Position numbers and translations under genes: made by a program. Shown piece by piece: positions 35,673 through 45,106 of a stretch of 64,000 bases of DNA; within the stretch, counting starts at the first letter, position 1; each line of letters starts with the position of its first letter. The stretch is from an uncultured Ilyobacter sp. (GTDB lineage Bacteria > Fusobacteriota > Fusobacteriia > Fusobacteriales > Fusobacteriaceae): NCBI RefSeq assembly GCF_963668085.1, contig NZ_OY764058.1:496001-560000 (forward strand). Reading direction: 5' to 3'. Under the pieces are notes generated by a model. The model was not told where the DNA came from and did not search any database. It was given only the letters and a program-made list of their open reading frames with translations.

Positions 35673-36023
35673 TTATTTCCCTCCTTTGGGGATAACGAAA
35701 GGTTCCCCTTTTATTAATCTAGCTCCGTTCATCCCTAGCATTCTAAAGGTTTCTTTCGTACTGGATAAAGGAAAGGTAAACAGCGGCTTATATTTTTCCA
35801 ATTTATCATGATGAAGGGTCACCCCATCGACTCCTATACCAATACCCACACCAAGCTTAGATGACTGGGAAGCTATGTTTCCCAATACTTTCGAATCTTT
35901 TTCATCTGATCCGGCCACCAACCACGGTAGACCTTCCTCCTCTATTCCGTAGAAAACCTCTTCTAGATTACCACTTATTTCCAGAGAATTTGAGTAATAA
36001 ATATTTATTGCTATCTTTTCCAT
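35673..36023 (-). CDS. pduH: Diol dehydratase reactivase, small subunit
   Basis: The 116-residue protein is the small partner of PduG. GIEEEGLPWLVA, LGVGIGIGVDGVTLHH and MLGMNGARLIKGEPF are characteristic. It shares the fold of the dehydratase medium subunit, with which it swaps places during cofactor exchange. The motifs GVGIGIGVDG and RMLGMNGARL resemble parts of PduD, as expected. It starts 3 bp after the pduG stop. Confidence 0.94.
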   Translation of the reverse strand: MEKIAINIYYSNSLEISGNLEEVFYGIEEEGLPWLVAGSDEKDSKVLGNIASQSSKLGVGIGIGVDGVTLHHDKLEKYKPLFTFPLSSTKETFRMLGMNGARLIKGEPFVIPKGGK

Positions 36024-36025
36024 TA

Positions 36026-37840
36026 TTACCCCTCCCTGTATGAAAGTGATAATCCTGTTGCCACGGCATTCCTAGGCCCTTCCACTCCTCGAATATTTCC
36101 TCTTCCTGCCACTATTCCATAGTGAGCCAGGCTGTCAGTGATCATCTGAGGAACCTCAAAATCAAGGGCCGAACCACCTACTAAGACCACATAGTCAATA
36201 TCCCTTATATTCCCAGTTGGAGATATCCTCATCAATGCCCTTATTCCGTTTTCTACGAAAACTTTTTTCTTTGCTTCTCTTCGTATATTTTTGATTTTTT
36301 CTATATTTCCGTCTATTTCCAGAGGCTGCATCTCGCCCTCCTTCAATATCACTATCCTTGCAAATATATTAGGGTCTAGCTGTGTATCAAAGAACTGTAC
36401 ACTGCCGTCTTCATGTCTTATATGAAATAAGCTTTCAACTTTTGCTAAAGGATATTTTTTTATATCTTCAGCCAAATCAAAATTCCCAAGCCCTAACTCT
36501 CTGTCTATGAGCATAGTCACCATATTCCCGGCCCCTGCCAGATGACAAGAAGATATTTCTCCAGCCTTGGTTATGATAGAGGCATCTGTTGATCCAGCCC
36601 CCATATCCAGTATTGCTAGAGGTTTTGTTGTCCCTGGTGTAGTAAGAGATCCTATTATAGCCATCTCTGCTTCTACTCCCCCTACTTCTACGTCTATCTT
36701 CAGTTTTTCTTCCAAGTTACTAGCAACCATTTTCATCTGAAGTTTGTCGGCTTTTACCATTGCAGCCACTCCAATGGCATTTTCCATAGCAAACTCACCA
36801 GCCATCCCACCTACAACTTTTTGAGGGACAAAGGTATCCACAGCGAGTAAATCCTGGATTTTTATATTCTTTATATCTTGATCTGTCAGTTGAGCCATTA
36901 CAACTCTTACTTTTTCTAGCATTCCTCCGGCATTTGTACCCTTTTCTCCGTGAATATCGTTTACAGGATGACATGCCTTTATGGCACTCATTATCTCTTT
37001 TGATCCTCTGTCTACTGGCACGGATCTTTTTTTAGATTCTCCTGCAATATTCAACTGCCCGGCTGGTATAATTTTAGATTTTACATCGCCCTTAGGGGTT
37101 TTTATCACTACAGCCGACCTGTTTCCGATAAGAGCCCTAGAAAGAGGCATTATCATTTTGGTCTCTTCTGGGGTCAAATCAAATAAAGTTGCGATCCCGT
37201 AGGGATTAGAGAGCATCGAGATTACTCCCCCTTTTTCAGATACCTCTATAGCCGTCTTCATATTTACAGGTACTTTCTCAATATGGAGAACTTCATCTAT
37301 AATTGGTATTTTCCTGTCTAGCCTGTTATTTATTAGAACTGCATCATCCTTTTGGACAATTGCCCCTGTTATATTAACTCCCATTTTTACAAGATTATTT
37401 ATTGTTCTTGCTGCCACTTGGAAATCAATTTCCTTATTGATAAGGGCTATTACCTCTACTCCAACGTGGTCTTTCTTTATATCTTCAATTGGAAGTGAAA
37501 TTCCAACACCTATTCCAATTCCTCCTGGAGTAGAAGGATTATGACCTATCATAGTAGATTCCGTTATTATGGTTTCAGTGATTGTTTCCATAGCCACATC
37601 ACCAATAACAGGAGCTGCTTCATTTATTCTTATAAGAGAGACTTCTTCCAATGTCTTCCCACAATTTTCAAGTGATTTTTGAAGTGATTTGAAGACTCCC
37701 TTAATATTTTCTTTGGTACCCTTAATCCCGGTGGTTTTTACTATTCCACTGCTTAGTACCTGGATCTTTCCTCCATCTACCTGGGCAAGGGTACTTTCTG
37801 TAGTAGCATTTCCTATATCTATTCCTACTATTAATTTCAC
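36026..37840 (-). CDS. pduG: Diol dehydratase reactivase, large subunit (Hsp70-like)
   Basis: The 604-residue ATPase releases damaged cobalamin from diol dehydratase. It starts with GIDIGNATTESTLAQV, and has the second phosphate motif AILDMGAGSTDASII and the adenosine motif YVVLVGGSALDFEVPQ. The start is a GTG after GGAGGT. With PduH it forms the (alpha)2(beta)2 factor. PduO and PduS then restore adenosylcobalamin. Confidence 0.96.
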   Translation of the reverse strand: MKLIVGIDIGNATTESTLAQVDGGKIQVLSSGIVKTTGIKGTKENIKGVFKSLQKSLENCGKTLEEVSLIRINEAAPVIGDVAMETITETIITESTMIGHNPSTPGGIGIGVGISLPIEDIKKDHVGVEVIALINKEIDFQVAARTINNLVKMGVNITGAIVQKDDAVLINNRLDRKIPIIDEVLHIEKVPVNMKTAIEVSEKGGVISMLSNPYGIATLFDLTPEETKMIMPLSRALIGNRSAVVIKTPKGDVKSKIIPAGQLNIAGESKKRSVPVDRGSKEIMSAIKACHPVNDIHGEKGTNAGGMLEKVRVVMAQLTDQDIKNIKIQDLLAVDTFVPQKVVGGMAGEFAMENAIGVAAMVKADKLQMKMVASNLEEKLKIDVEVGGVEAEMAIIGSLTTPGTTKPLAILDMGAGSTDASIITKAGEISSCHLAGAGNMVTMLIDRELGLGNFDLAEDIKKYPLAKVESLFHIRHEDGSVQFFDTQLDPNIFARIVILKEGEMQPLEIDGNIEKIKNIRREAKKKVFVENGIRALMRISPTGNIRDIDYVVLVGGSALDFEVPQMITDSLAHYGIVAGRGNIRGVEGPRNAVATGLSLSYREG

Positions 37841-37864
37841 TTTTACCTCCAGGTGCTAAAAAGG

Positions 37865-38359
37865 CTATCTTTTTAGTCTGTCTCTTTTTTCATACAGTAC
37901 TGTCGCTTCTCTCACAAGTGCAGCATTTATTTTCGCATTATATTTTGTCTCTAGTTCACTTGCTATTCCGAGAAGCTCGTCTTTAGTGGATCTATAAGGT
38001 CTTAACTTGTCATATATCTCCAAAATTCTATCGTCTGGAACTGCAATAAGCTCTGCAGCCCTTCTAAGATTTTGTGCAAAAGCTTTTCTTCCGTCTGACT
38101 CTGCTACCTGAGCCTGCATTTCAAGGGTTTCTGGAGATATTCTTATATCTTCAGGTTTTATACTCCCATTCATTACATTTTCCACAGTAAAGTCCTTAAG
38201 ACTTTTTCCAGTAGAAGACTTTAAAATATCAGCTTTATTCTTGCTTAGAGGATAATCTTTTACAGATATAGTTCCTGTGTTTACGCCACAGCTCTCACTC
38301 TCTCCTGACATCGAAAGGATTGCTTCTCTTATCATTTTTTCCAACATTTGCTGTTCCAA
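37865..38359 (-). CDS. pduE: Propanediol dehydratase small subunit
   Basis: The 164-residue small subunit is part of the B12-dependent diol dehydratase. YPLSKNKADILKSSTGKSL, NVMNGSIKPEDIRISPETL and RPYRSTKDELLGIA are conserved. The start is a TTG preceded by GGTGAATTAA. The N-terminal helix MLEKMIREAILSM looks like the encapsulation-type peptide also seen on PduD and PduP. Confidence 0.95.
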   Translation of the reverse strand: MEQQMLEKMIREAILSMSGESESCGVNTGTISVKDYPLSKNKADILKSSTGKSLKDFTVENVMNGSIKPEDIRISPETLEMQAQVAESDGRKAFAQNLRRAAELIAVPDDRILEIYDKLRPYRSTKDELLGIASELETKYNAKINAALVREATVLYEKRDRLKR

Positions 38360-38385
38360 TTAATTCACCATCCTTATCTGTTTTA

Positions 38386-39039
38386 TTATTTAAATTTTGC
38401 TTTTAATTCCACAGGAGCCGAATTTTTAACTACATGTTCAGTCTCTTTTATATGAAGAAGTGCAGCTATTGCCTGATATTTAGGTCTGGCCATCTGGTCA
38501 TTCATCTGAGGCACCGGATTAGGTGATTCACCCTTTGCATATTTAGCAGCATTTTTTCCTATCATTCTAAAATGCTCTCTTTTTAAAAGAGGTGCCTGAG
38601 GAAATAGTTCTAAGTTTGAAAGTGGAAATAAGTCTTTTTGATGAATTACAGTAGTTCCCTTTGACTGAATCCCTATACCTATCCCTGACCCACTTAGTTT
38701 AGCTCCGTCATTTGCCAAAAATGATACATCTGAAGTTCTTAGTACTCTTATCAATCTAGGCTTCAATCCCTCTTCTTCTATTCCTGCCATTATCTCTTTC
38801 AACACATCTGAGTGAGGTATCTTTGTAATTGTCTCTGTCTGATATTTAGCAAAAGCAGGAGCTACAGCTATTACCACTTCGTCCTTGCTCATTCCTTTAG
38901 TGGCTTCCCCTACTTCTGTAAGTTCAAGATTTCCTTGAGAAACCAGAGTTGATGTTGTTTCACTCGGTGTCGCACCACTTGCATATCTTTTTACCACTTC
39001 TTCTATAATTCCACGAATCGCCTGCTCATTTAACTGCAT
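38386..39039 (-). CDS. pduD: Propanediol dehydratase medium subunit
   Basis: The 217-residue medium subunit includes the lower cobalamin contact region. [21 protein letters not shown] and [16 protein letters not shown] are conserved. The N-terminal helix [19 protein letters not shown] is the known signal in PduD for packing the whole dehydratase into the compartment. It lies between pduC and pduE, with AGGAGG 6 nt before the ATG. Confidence 0.96.
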   Translation of the reverse strand: MQLNEQAIRGIIEEVVKRYASGATPSETTSTLVSQGNLELTEVGEATKGMSKDEVVIAVAPAFAKYQTETITKIPHSDVLKEIMAGIEEEGLKPRLIRVLRTSDVSFLANDGAKLSGSGIGIGIQSKGTTVIHQKDLFPLSNLELFPQAPLLKREHFRMIGKNAAKYAKGESPNPVPQMNDQMARPKYQAIAALLHIKETEHVVKNSAPVELKAKFK

Positions 39040-39049
39040 GTTTACCTCC

Positions 39050-40714
39050 TTATTTAATTGTTGTCGGATCTATTGCATTTGGAATATTTGAAATTTTTTC
39101 CCATCTTTCATCTGATATCTGATAACCTGTTCCTGGACCACTGTAATTATTTCTGTCGTTTACCGCACTTATTACATTGAAGTCACCATCTAATATTGCT
39201 GATGTATGTAGAAGGTCTCCAGATACTCTGAGTTTTAGCACCTGCAATAAATCAGAGGCTACGTCATCAAATCCCTTTGTTTTTAGAGCTTTAACTAAGT
39301 CTATTCCCGTTATTCCTCTTGTCATAAGTTCTTGAGCTGCTTTCAGATCTGTTACTACATCTCTTGCCGGCATATCTTTACTTCCGTGAGCATAAGTAGC
39401 AGCTTCTACCTCTTCATCTGTAACCTCAGGGAATCCAAGAGCATCAAAAATACCCTGAATTGCTCTTGCTGCTTTATTTCTAGCCTTTATTACCTCATCT
39501 TTATCCACTGGATGCAGACCTGCGTCTATCTTCAGGTCTCTCTGGATTATATTCCAGTCATCATAATCTTCTGCATCCCAGTTTGAACCTGCAAACATAT
39601 TGTCATAGTTTGGTGTAGAACTATATCCAGAACATATAAAGTCAGTTCCTGGTATCATCTGCATTAAACTTCTAGATACCCTCCTTAAATCAGAGTGTGT
39701 GAATGTCTGGTCATTACTTGATGCACACTCGAGGTCTAGCATCATAGCTACAAGATTCTCAGCAAGAATCTCTCTGACTCCTCCTGGAACTCCTCCTGGA
39801 ACTCCCACACAACTTACTGAACCATTTTGTATTCCTTGTACTCCAGCTCCCTTTGTTACAAAAAGACAACGAGTTTCAAGATACAGCATTGAGCATCCTT
39901 CTGCATAACCCATCAATACCTCAGACCCACTTCCTGATGTATATCTCATCTTAAGTCCTCTAGAGGCATAAGCTGATGCTAGGAAGGTCTTAGACCAAGG
40001 AGTGTCATCTCCATCGATAAATACCTGCTCTGTTCCGTATACTGATACTGTCTCTGCATAGTTAGTCAGTGCTCTCATTCCTAGAAGCAATTCTGTAGCT
40101 TCTTCTACGGCACACTGAGTCAATACTCCTGGTCTTCCTACCTGAGCTCCCACAAGTAATGCCAAAGCATTAAATGGAGCATATCTAACTATTCCTACTG
40201 TTGTTTCTTGTTCTGAGAATCCTCTAAGAGCTGCCTCTGCTGCATCTGCTGCTATCTGTACTGGATTGTCCTTCAGATTTGTTACATGACACTGATTTGA
40301 CGGAGTTCTTCTGGCTCTCATCTTATTTACAGCCATCATCATCTCAAGAACAGTCATATGTGTCATTACCTGAGCTGCCTTTGCAGGAGTCAAAGATAGT
40401 GTTACTTTCTTTACTTCATCTCTAGAAATGTTGATATCTACCAGCATTTTGGCTATTTCTCTAGAATCCATGGCCATTACTTTTTCAGCATTTTCTATAT
40501 TAATCCCATAATTCGCAATAAAACTGTCTAAAAGATCAAAGTCAGCTTCTTTCTTTCCATCAAGTTCTACTATCTTTCCATTTACAACTTTTACACTTGG
40601 TTTAGGATCCAATGGAGAATCCATTGCAATCAGCCCTTTTTCTGGCCATTCCTTTATATATCCATCTTTATTTACAGGTCTTTCTCCTAATACTTCAAAA
40701 CGTTTTGATTTCAT
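39050..40714 (-). CDS. pduC: Propanediol dehydratase large subunit (adenosylcobalamin-dependent)
   Basis: The 554-residue catalytic subunit has the TIM barrel that binds substrate, K+ and adenosylcobalamin. [14 protein letters not shown] at the start, [25 protein letters not shown], and [14 protein letters not shown] are diagnostic of the diol/glycerol dehydratase family. The enzyme converts 1,2-propanediol to propionaldehyde. Whether it also accepts glycerol cannot be decided by eye; the surrounding genes are of pdu type. Confidence 0.96.
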   Translation of the reverse strand: MKSKRFEVLGERPVNKDGYIKEWPEKGLIAMDSPLDPKPSVKVVNGKIVELDGKKEADFDLLDSFIANYGINIENAEKVMAMDSREIAKMLVDINISRDEVKKVTLSLTPAKAAQVMTHMTVLEMMMAVNKMRARRTPSNQCHVTNLKDNPVQIAADAAEAALRGFSEQETTVGIVRYAPFNALALLVGAQVGRPGVLTQCAVEEATELLLGMRALTNYAETVSVYGTEQVFIDGDDTPWSKTFLASAYASRGLKMRYTSGSGSEVLMGYAEGCSMLYLETRCLFVTKGAGVQGIQNGSVSCVGVPGGVPGGVREILAENLVAMMLDLECASSNDQTFTHSDLRRVSRSLMQMIPGTDFICSGYSSTPNYDNMFAGSNWDAEDYDDWNIIQRDLKIDAGLHPVDKDEVIKARNKAARAIQGIFDALGFPEVTDEEVEAATYAHGSKDMPARDVVTDLKAAQELMTRGITGIDLVKALKTKGFDDVASDLLQVLKLRVSGDLLHTSAILDGDFNVISAVNDRNNYSGPGTGYQISDERWEKISNIPNAIDPTTIK

Positions 40715-40746
40715 TATGACCTCCTATTTTTTATTTTGGATTCTCT

Positions 40747-41529
40747 TTAAATATATGGCGTAGTTACTGAAGGTGCAGACCCTCCCATTGTTTCAAGAAG
40801 TTTAACCCCTACCTCTTTTGCTGTCAAAACTGCCTGTCTAACTGCTCCAGAATCTCCGTAAATAGCTAAAATTGACTCATTTGAAAGACTGGTTCCATTA
40901 GAAGGAGATGAATAAGCAAGAACTTCTACATTAGCTGCCTTTAAGGCTGTATCTGCTATAACTACCCCTATAGCCGCCGGAGCCCCTACTATCAACCCAA
41001 AAGATTTCCCTAGAGGTGCATTAAATGCTTTATTACAAGCATAAGAAGCTCTAGCTGTGTATTGAAGTTCTATATGTCCTGCATCATTTGCATAGACGTC
41101 TCCAAATTTTTCATTGACTGCACTTAAAGCAACTTCTACAGCTCTTTTGGCATCTGATACATCTTCAGCACCAAATAAAATCAAAGAACCATGTCCTGCT
41201 CCCCCCTTGGTATCTCTAGGAAGTTCTATAGATATAACTTCTGTGTTGGTAGCTTTTACAGCTTCATCTGCCGCCATTATATGTGGCCCTGCCCCTGTTC
41301 TTGCTCCCATTATTCCTATTGAACGATATTTTTTGTCTATCCCCATGGCTTCGTGCAGTGCAGGGTCTACATTGGCGATCACAAGACCTATTGTGTCACC
41401 TAAAGTTGTAGCTCCTACAAATTCCGTAAGACGGCACTCTGTACTTACAACAGGTTCATCTTTTTTTTGTTCGCCTCCCAATTTTTCCATTACTTCAGCC
41501 ATCATTTTTTCTACCAGCTTTTCTTGCAT
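40747..41529 (-). CDS. pduB: Tandem-BMC trimeric shell protein PduB
   Basis: The 260-residue BMC-T protein (two BMC domains, about 60-150 and 160-255) is a major shell component. An N-terminal amphipathic helix (KLVEKMMAEVMEKLGG) precedes TEFVGATTLGDTIGLVIANVD. The C-terminal YSSPSNGTSLSNESILAIYGD is also family-specific. It is the first gene of the operon, with AGGAGG 7 nt before the ATG. A regulatory repeat and -10 box lie about 50-85 bp upstream. No pduA precedes it. Confidence 0.95.
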   Translation of the reverse strand: MQEKLVEKMMAEVMEKLGGEQKKDEPVVSTECRLTEFVGATTLGDTIGLVIANVDPALHEAMGIDKKYRSIGIMGARTGAGPHIMAADEAVKATNTEVISIELPRDTKGGAGHGSLILFGAEDVSDAKRAVEVALSAVNEKFGDVYANDAGHIELQYTARASYACNKAFNAPLGKSFGLIVGAPAAIGVVIADTALKAANVEVLAYSSPSNGTSLSNESILAIYGDSGAVRQAVLTAKEVGVKLLETMGGSAPSVTTPYI

Positions 41530-41577
41530 TCATTTACCTCCTCGTTATTTTAATTTGTATTTTAAAGTGTCTTTTTT

Positions 41578-41613
41578 ATTATAAAAGTTCAAAATGTCAT
41601 TTGAATGTCGTTT
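41578..41613 (-). promoter_or_regulatory. Activator-type promoter of the pduB operon (repeat site A)
   Basis: On the minus strand CGACATTCAAATGACATTTT (inside 41613-41587) holds two GACAT units 11 bp apart. Three nucleotides after the 27-bp element comes a perfect TATAAT (41583-41578). Initiation near 41571 would give a leader of about 42 nt ending in the pduB Shine-Dalgarno. The GACAT boxes are not at -35 spacing, so an activator is probably needed. Two sister sites occur in the locus. Confidence 0.65.
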
Positions 41614-41651
41614 TGAGACTATTTCAATACAAGAGATTCTTTTTTAAAACA

Positions 41652-42758
41652 TTAATAAATCATCTGGAATATTTTCTCCATGTCCTCCTGAGAAACCCCT
41701 TTTACATTTCCCTGAGTACAAATATCTTCCAAGGCAGATTTTACCATTTCAGGAATCAATTTTTTATAGTTCTCCCAGTCTATCTCCATTTCTTTCACAC
41801 GACTTGGAATTCCAATGCATTTATTTAAAACCTCGACAGCTAAAGCGAGACTTTCTGCTCCCTGTTGTTTTGTTTCACTTGGCAAACCCAACCTTTTAGA
41901 AATCTGCCAATATCTTTTTGCAGTCTCTTTGTCACTTGAATTAAATTTTATTACGTATGGAAGAACAACTCCGTTGGACCTTCCGTGAGATTTATGAAAC
42001 CTCCCTCCGATTACATGAGCTATACTATGATTTATGCCCAATCCGGATCTATCAAAGGCTATTCCGGCCATACATGAAGCCTTCCCCATTTCAATTCTTC
42101 CGTCTTCATCCTCAATGTTGTTATATACCTTCAAAATATTTTTAAAAATTCCAACTATCGCAGTCAATGCAAATGTCTGGGTATAAAAATTTGCACTTTT
42201 ACATGTATAAGATTCTATGGCATGTGTCAGCGCATCTATCCCGCCGTCGGCCACAACTACTCTAGGCAGAGTTTTAGTAAATACAGGATCAAGTATTGCC
42301 TTTTCCGGTATCATATCTTCATCCTTGATTGGTATTTTTACCTTTTTCTTCTTGTCTGTTATAACTGCATAAGATGTCACTTCAGAACCTGTCCCACTTG
42401 TTGTTGGAATAGCTATTATAGGTATCTCTTTCCCGCTTTTTTTCATAAAATAATATATTGATTTAGCAGAATCTATAGCTGAACCTCCTCCCAAAGCTAT
42501 CATTTTATCAGGAGAGAACTCCATTACCTTTTCTAACCCTTTTTTTACAGATTCCAGAGTCGGATCGACTTCTACCTCATCAAAAATTTCATAGTTTACT
42601 TTCAACTGTTCCAAAGACTTTTCTACAATTTCAACCAATCCTAGCTTAACCATCATAGGGTCAGTTATAATAATTACCTTTTTCAGATTCTCCATTTCCA
42701 AAACTTCTCTAACCCCTATACCGGAGTATATTTCAGTTTTGACATGAAATATTCCCAT
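41652..42758 (-). CDS. pduQ: Iron-type alcohol dehydrogenase (propanol dehydrogenase)
   Basis: The 368-residue group III iron-containing alcohol dehydrogenase reduces propionaldehyde to 1-propanol and regenerates NAD+ for PduP. The NAD-binding GGGSAIDSAKSI and metal ligands in GGIDALTHAIESY, LGINHSIAHVIGG and FHKSHGRSN are visible. The ATG at 42758 follows AAGGGGG; an upstream frame to 42779 is unlikely. It is transcribed separately from pduB, with its own copy of the repeat element in front. A 1,3-propanediol dehydrogenase (DhaT) role is a close alternative, but the locus argues for PduQ. Confidence 0.88.
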   Translation of the reverse strand: MGIFHVKTEIYSGIGVREVLEMENLKKVIIITDPMMVKLGLVEIVEKSLEQLKVNYEIFDEVEVDPTLESVKKGLEKVMEFSPDKMIALGGGSAIDSAKSIYYFMKKSGKEIPIIAIPTTSGTGSEVTSYAVITDKKKKVKIPIKDEDMIPEKAILDPVFTKTLPRVVVADGGIDALTHAIESYTCKSANFYTQTFALTAIVGIFKNILKVYNNIEDEDGRIEMGKASCMAGIAFDRSGLGINHSIAHVIGGRFHKSHGRSNGVVLPYVIKFNSSDKETAKRYWQISKRLGLPSETKQQGAESLALAVEVLNKCIGIPSRVKEMEIDWENYKKLIPEMVKSALEDICTQGNVKGVSQEDMEKIFQMIY

Positions 42759-42810
42759 ACCAATCCCCCTTAAAATCAAAATAAAACTTTTATTCCCCAG
42801 TTATATAAAT

Positions 42811-42856
42811 AGAATACTAGATCAAAATGTCGTAATAATGTCATTTATTGTTACTT
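42811..42856 (-). promoter_or_regulatory. Activator-type promoter of pduQ (repeat site B)
   Basis: On the minus strand TGACATTATTACGACATTTT (inside 42846-42820) again has GACAT units 11 bp apart. A weaker third unit (TAACA) lies 11 bp further upstream, ending near 42856. Three nucleotides after the element is TATTCT (42816-42811), a 4/6 match to a -10 box. Initiation near 42804 gives a leader of about 46 nt. It matches site A at 21 of 27 positions and site C at 22 of 27. Confidence 0.65.
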
Positions 42857-42958
42857 TTTATTCAAATTGTTCCGTATTATAAGTTTTTTCTTAGGATTTC
42901 ACACTTACATATGTCTGAGGCATCTTAGAAAAAACAAACAACATAATTTTCTTTAACC

Positions 42959-43699
42959 AATCAAAACTACCACTTCAAGTGGTAGTTTGCTCATGCCCTA
43001 GAAGGGCGCTTTTCCAGCATTGGGCTGAAGCCCTTCTGAACGGTTTGCCAACCGCGTAATATTTCATTTAGCTACTCAAGTAGCTCTTTGTTTCTAGCTC
43101 TTTTTTACTTTACCTCCAGTAAAAGGATCAATATATTCTTTCAATGTTAATTGATCTTCTGCAATATCTTCTTGCAACTGATTTCTAATATAATCTTCGA
43201 TCCTTTTCCTGTTACGACCTACTGTATCTACATAGTATCCGCGGCACCAAAAGTGCCTGTTTCCATACTTATATTTTAGATTTGCATGTCGATCAAATAT
43301 CATTAATGAACTTTTTCCTTTTAAATACCCCATGAAACTAGATACACTCAATTTAGGCGGTATGCTCACAAGCATATGTATGTGATCTTTACATGCACTT
43401 GCTTCGTGTATCTCTACTTTTTTATTCTCGCAAAGTTTTCTAAGTATTTGCCCAATATCTTGCTTTATCTTTCCATAGATTACTTTTCTCCTGTACTTAG
43501 GTGCAAAGACTATGTGATATTTACAATTCCATCTTGTGTGTGCTAAACTATTACTATCCATTTAAACCTCCTTTTGTATCTCAACTGGTCGGCAAACCTA
43601 AGTTGATTATATCAAAGGAGGTTTTCTATTTCATACGCATAGCCTTCCGGCATTTTGGGTCCACCTGCAGAGCAGGTGGTTTTCTTTTTCTATAATAAA
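42959..43699 (-). mobile_element. IS200-type insertion sequence, copy 2
   Basis: The 741-bp unit is the reverse complement of copy 1 at 26536-27276 as far as I could compare by eye, with the same hairpins and the same TTTAT at the left end. It is inserted between pduQ and ackA, immediately behind the T run of the ackA terminator. It has no terminal inverted repeats. Confidence 0.9.
43094..43561 (-). CDS. tnpA: IS200/IS605-family tyrosine transposase, copy 2
   Basis: The 155-residue protein is identical to the copy at 26674-27141, with HIH at residues 60-62 and the catalytic Y124. The same leader hairpin masks its ribosome-binding site. Identity of the two proteins shows recent spread within this genome. 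The opposite strand in both copies has a 64-codon frame over the leader, which I take as a shadow rather than a gene, although an antisense RNA there would match known IS200 control. Confidence 0.95.
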   Translation of the reverse strand: MDSNSLAHTRWNCKYHIVFAPKYRRKVIYGKIKQDIGQILRKLCENKKVEIHEASACKDHIHMLVSIPPKLSVSSFMGYLKGKSSLMIFDRHANLKYKYGNRHFWCRGYYVDTVGRNRKRIEDYIRNQLQEDIAEDQLTLKEYIDPFTGGKVKKS

Positions 43700-43736
43700 A
43701 AAACTGTAGATAAATATTTATCTACAGTTTTTTTAT
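43697..43736 (-). terminator. Terminator of ackA, abutting IS copy 2
   Basis: A perfect hairpin (AAACTGTAGATAAA / TTTATCTACAGTTT, overlapping at its centre) followed by a T run lies 20 bp after ackA. Its T run merges into the IS target TTTAT at 43699. Confidence 0.85.
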
Positions 43737-43752
43737 TAAATAGTGTCTTAAA

Positions 43753-44955
43753 TTATTTACCTTGTATTATATTAAAAGTATCCCTTGCTATTACCAATTC
43801 TTCATTTGTAGGGATTTTGTAAATTGCTACTTTAGAAGAGTTTTTAGAAAGTTTTACATTACCTTTCTTTCTTACAGAGTTGGCTTCTTCATCGAGTTCT
43901 ATACCCATAAATTTCAACTTTTCAAGTGACTTGGATCTTATCAGCGAAGAGTTTTCCCCGATTCCCCCGGTAAAACAAATCATATCGACACCACCCATAG
44001 CTGCAGCATAAGATGCTATATATGATCTGATTCTATATGTCATCATATTTATAGCAAGTTCTGCCCTCACATCCCCACCAGCTCTTGCAATTTCAAGATC
44101 TCTGCAGTCAGAGGATTTTTCAAATATTCCAAGAATTCCAGATTTTTTATTTATTTTTGTATCCATATCTTTGTCAGAAAGTCCTCTCTTATTTTTGATA
44201 TAAAAAAGTGCTCCTGGATCCACATCACCGCACCTTGTTCCCATCATCAGCCCGTCTGTAGGAGTGAGACCCATGGACGTATCGATACTTTTTCCGTCCT
44301 TTACTGCAGCTATAGAGGCTCCGTTTCCAAGATGGCAGATAATAATTTTTGACATCTCAGGTTTACCCATAATCTCTCTGGCTGTTGTAGAAACATATTT
44401 ATGAGACATCCCGTGGAATCCGTATTTTCTGACTTTTAATTCTTTATACTCTGAATATGGAATTGCATACATAAAAGCTTCTGCAGGCATGGTCTGATGG
44501 AATGCAGTATCAAATACTGCTACATTGGGCTTTCCAGGCATAAGTAACATACATGTCAATATCCCCATCAAGTTTTCAGGATTATGAAGTGGTGCCAGGC
44601 AGTTATTAGCGCCTATAGCTTCTAACACTTCTCTATCTATCAGGACCGATCTAGAGAAATTTTCTCCTCCGTGAGCTACTCTGTGACCTATGGCGTCTAT
44701 CTCTGCCACAGATTTAACGACTCCGAACTCTTCATCTGTAAGAGCCGCTATTACCATTTCAAGTGCGTCTTTATGTGTGCCCATATCTTTTTCTTTTTCT
44801 AATTCAAAATTGCTTGCAGGAACTTCAAGTTCAAACTTAGACCCGTGAATACCTATTCTATCACATAAACCTATAGCAAAAACTTCTTCTGTTTCAGGGT
44901 TTATCAGTTGATATTTCAACGAAGAACTGCCACAATTTATTACTAAAACTTTCAT
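43753..44955 (-). CDS. ackA: Acetate/propionate kinase
   Basis: The 400-residue ASKHA kinase makes ATP from acyl phosphate. VLVINCGSSSLKYQLI, VFDTAFHQTMP, KYGFHGMSHKYVS and HLGNGASIAAVKDG are family landmarks. Placed where Salmonella has pduW, it most likely completes propanediol oxidation from propionyl phosphate to propionate. The sequence itself is of general AckA type and could serve acetate metabolism as well. A 150-bp gap separates it from the kinase-like gene upstream. Confidence 0.93.
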   Translation of the reverse strand: MKVLVINCGSSSLKYQLINPETEEVFAIGLCDRIGIHGSKFELEVPASNFELEKEKDMGTHKDALEMVIAALTDEEFGVVKSVAEIDAIGHRVAHGGENFSRSVLIDREVLEAIGANNCLAPLHNPENLMGILTCMLLMPGKPNVAVFDTAFHQTMPAEAFMYAIPYSEYKELKVRKYGFHGMSHKYVSTTAREIMGKPEMSKIIICHLGNGASIAAVKDGKSIDTSMGLTPTDGLMMGTRCGDVDPGALFYIKNKRGLSDKDMDTKINKKSGILGIFEKSSDCRDLEIARAGGDVRAELAINMMTYRIRSYIASYAAAMGGVDMICFTGGIGENSSLIRSKSLEKLKFMGIELDEEANSVRKKGNVKLSKNSSKVAIYKIPTNEELVIARDTFNIIQGK

Positions 44956-45106
44956 AAGTTATAAGCTCCCCCTCTATCATTTTAGATTTTTTATACTATG
45001 TTTCCTGTTGTCCCTTTACAGGTATATCTATTGAGACTGTACCGACAAACATAGAATTTCATCTTTCAGCTTTAGACTTATTTCTGTTGATATTTTTCTA
45101 GCACAT

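Noticed and set aside
27277..42958. Composite transposon formed by the two IS copies
   Set aside because: IS200-type elements move as single strands from their own ends and are not known to mobilise a segment between inverted copies; treated as a possible inversion instead.
41530..42958. Second cobalamin riboswitch before the pdu genes
   Set aside because: No B12-box or GCCACTG-type core is present upstream of pduB or pduQ.
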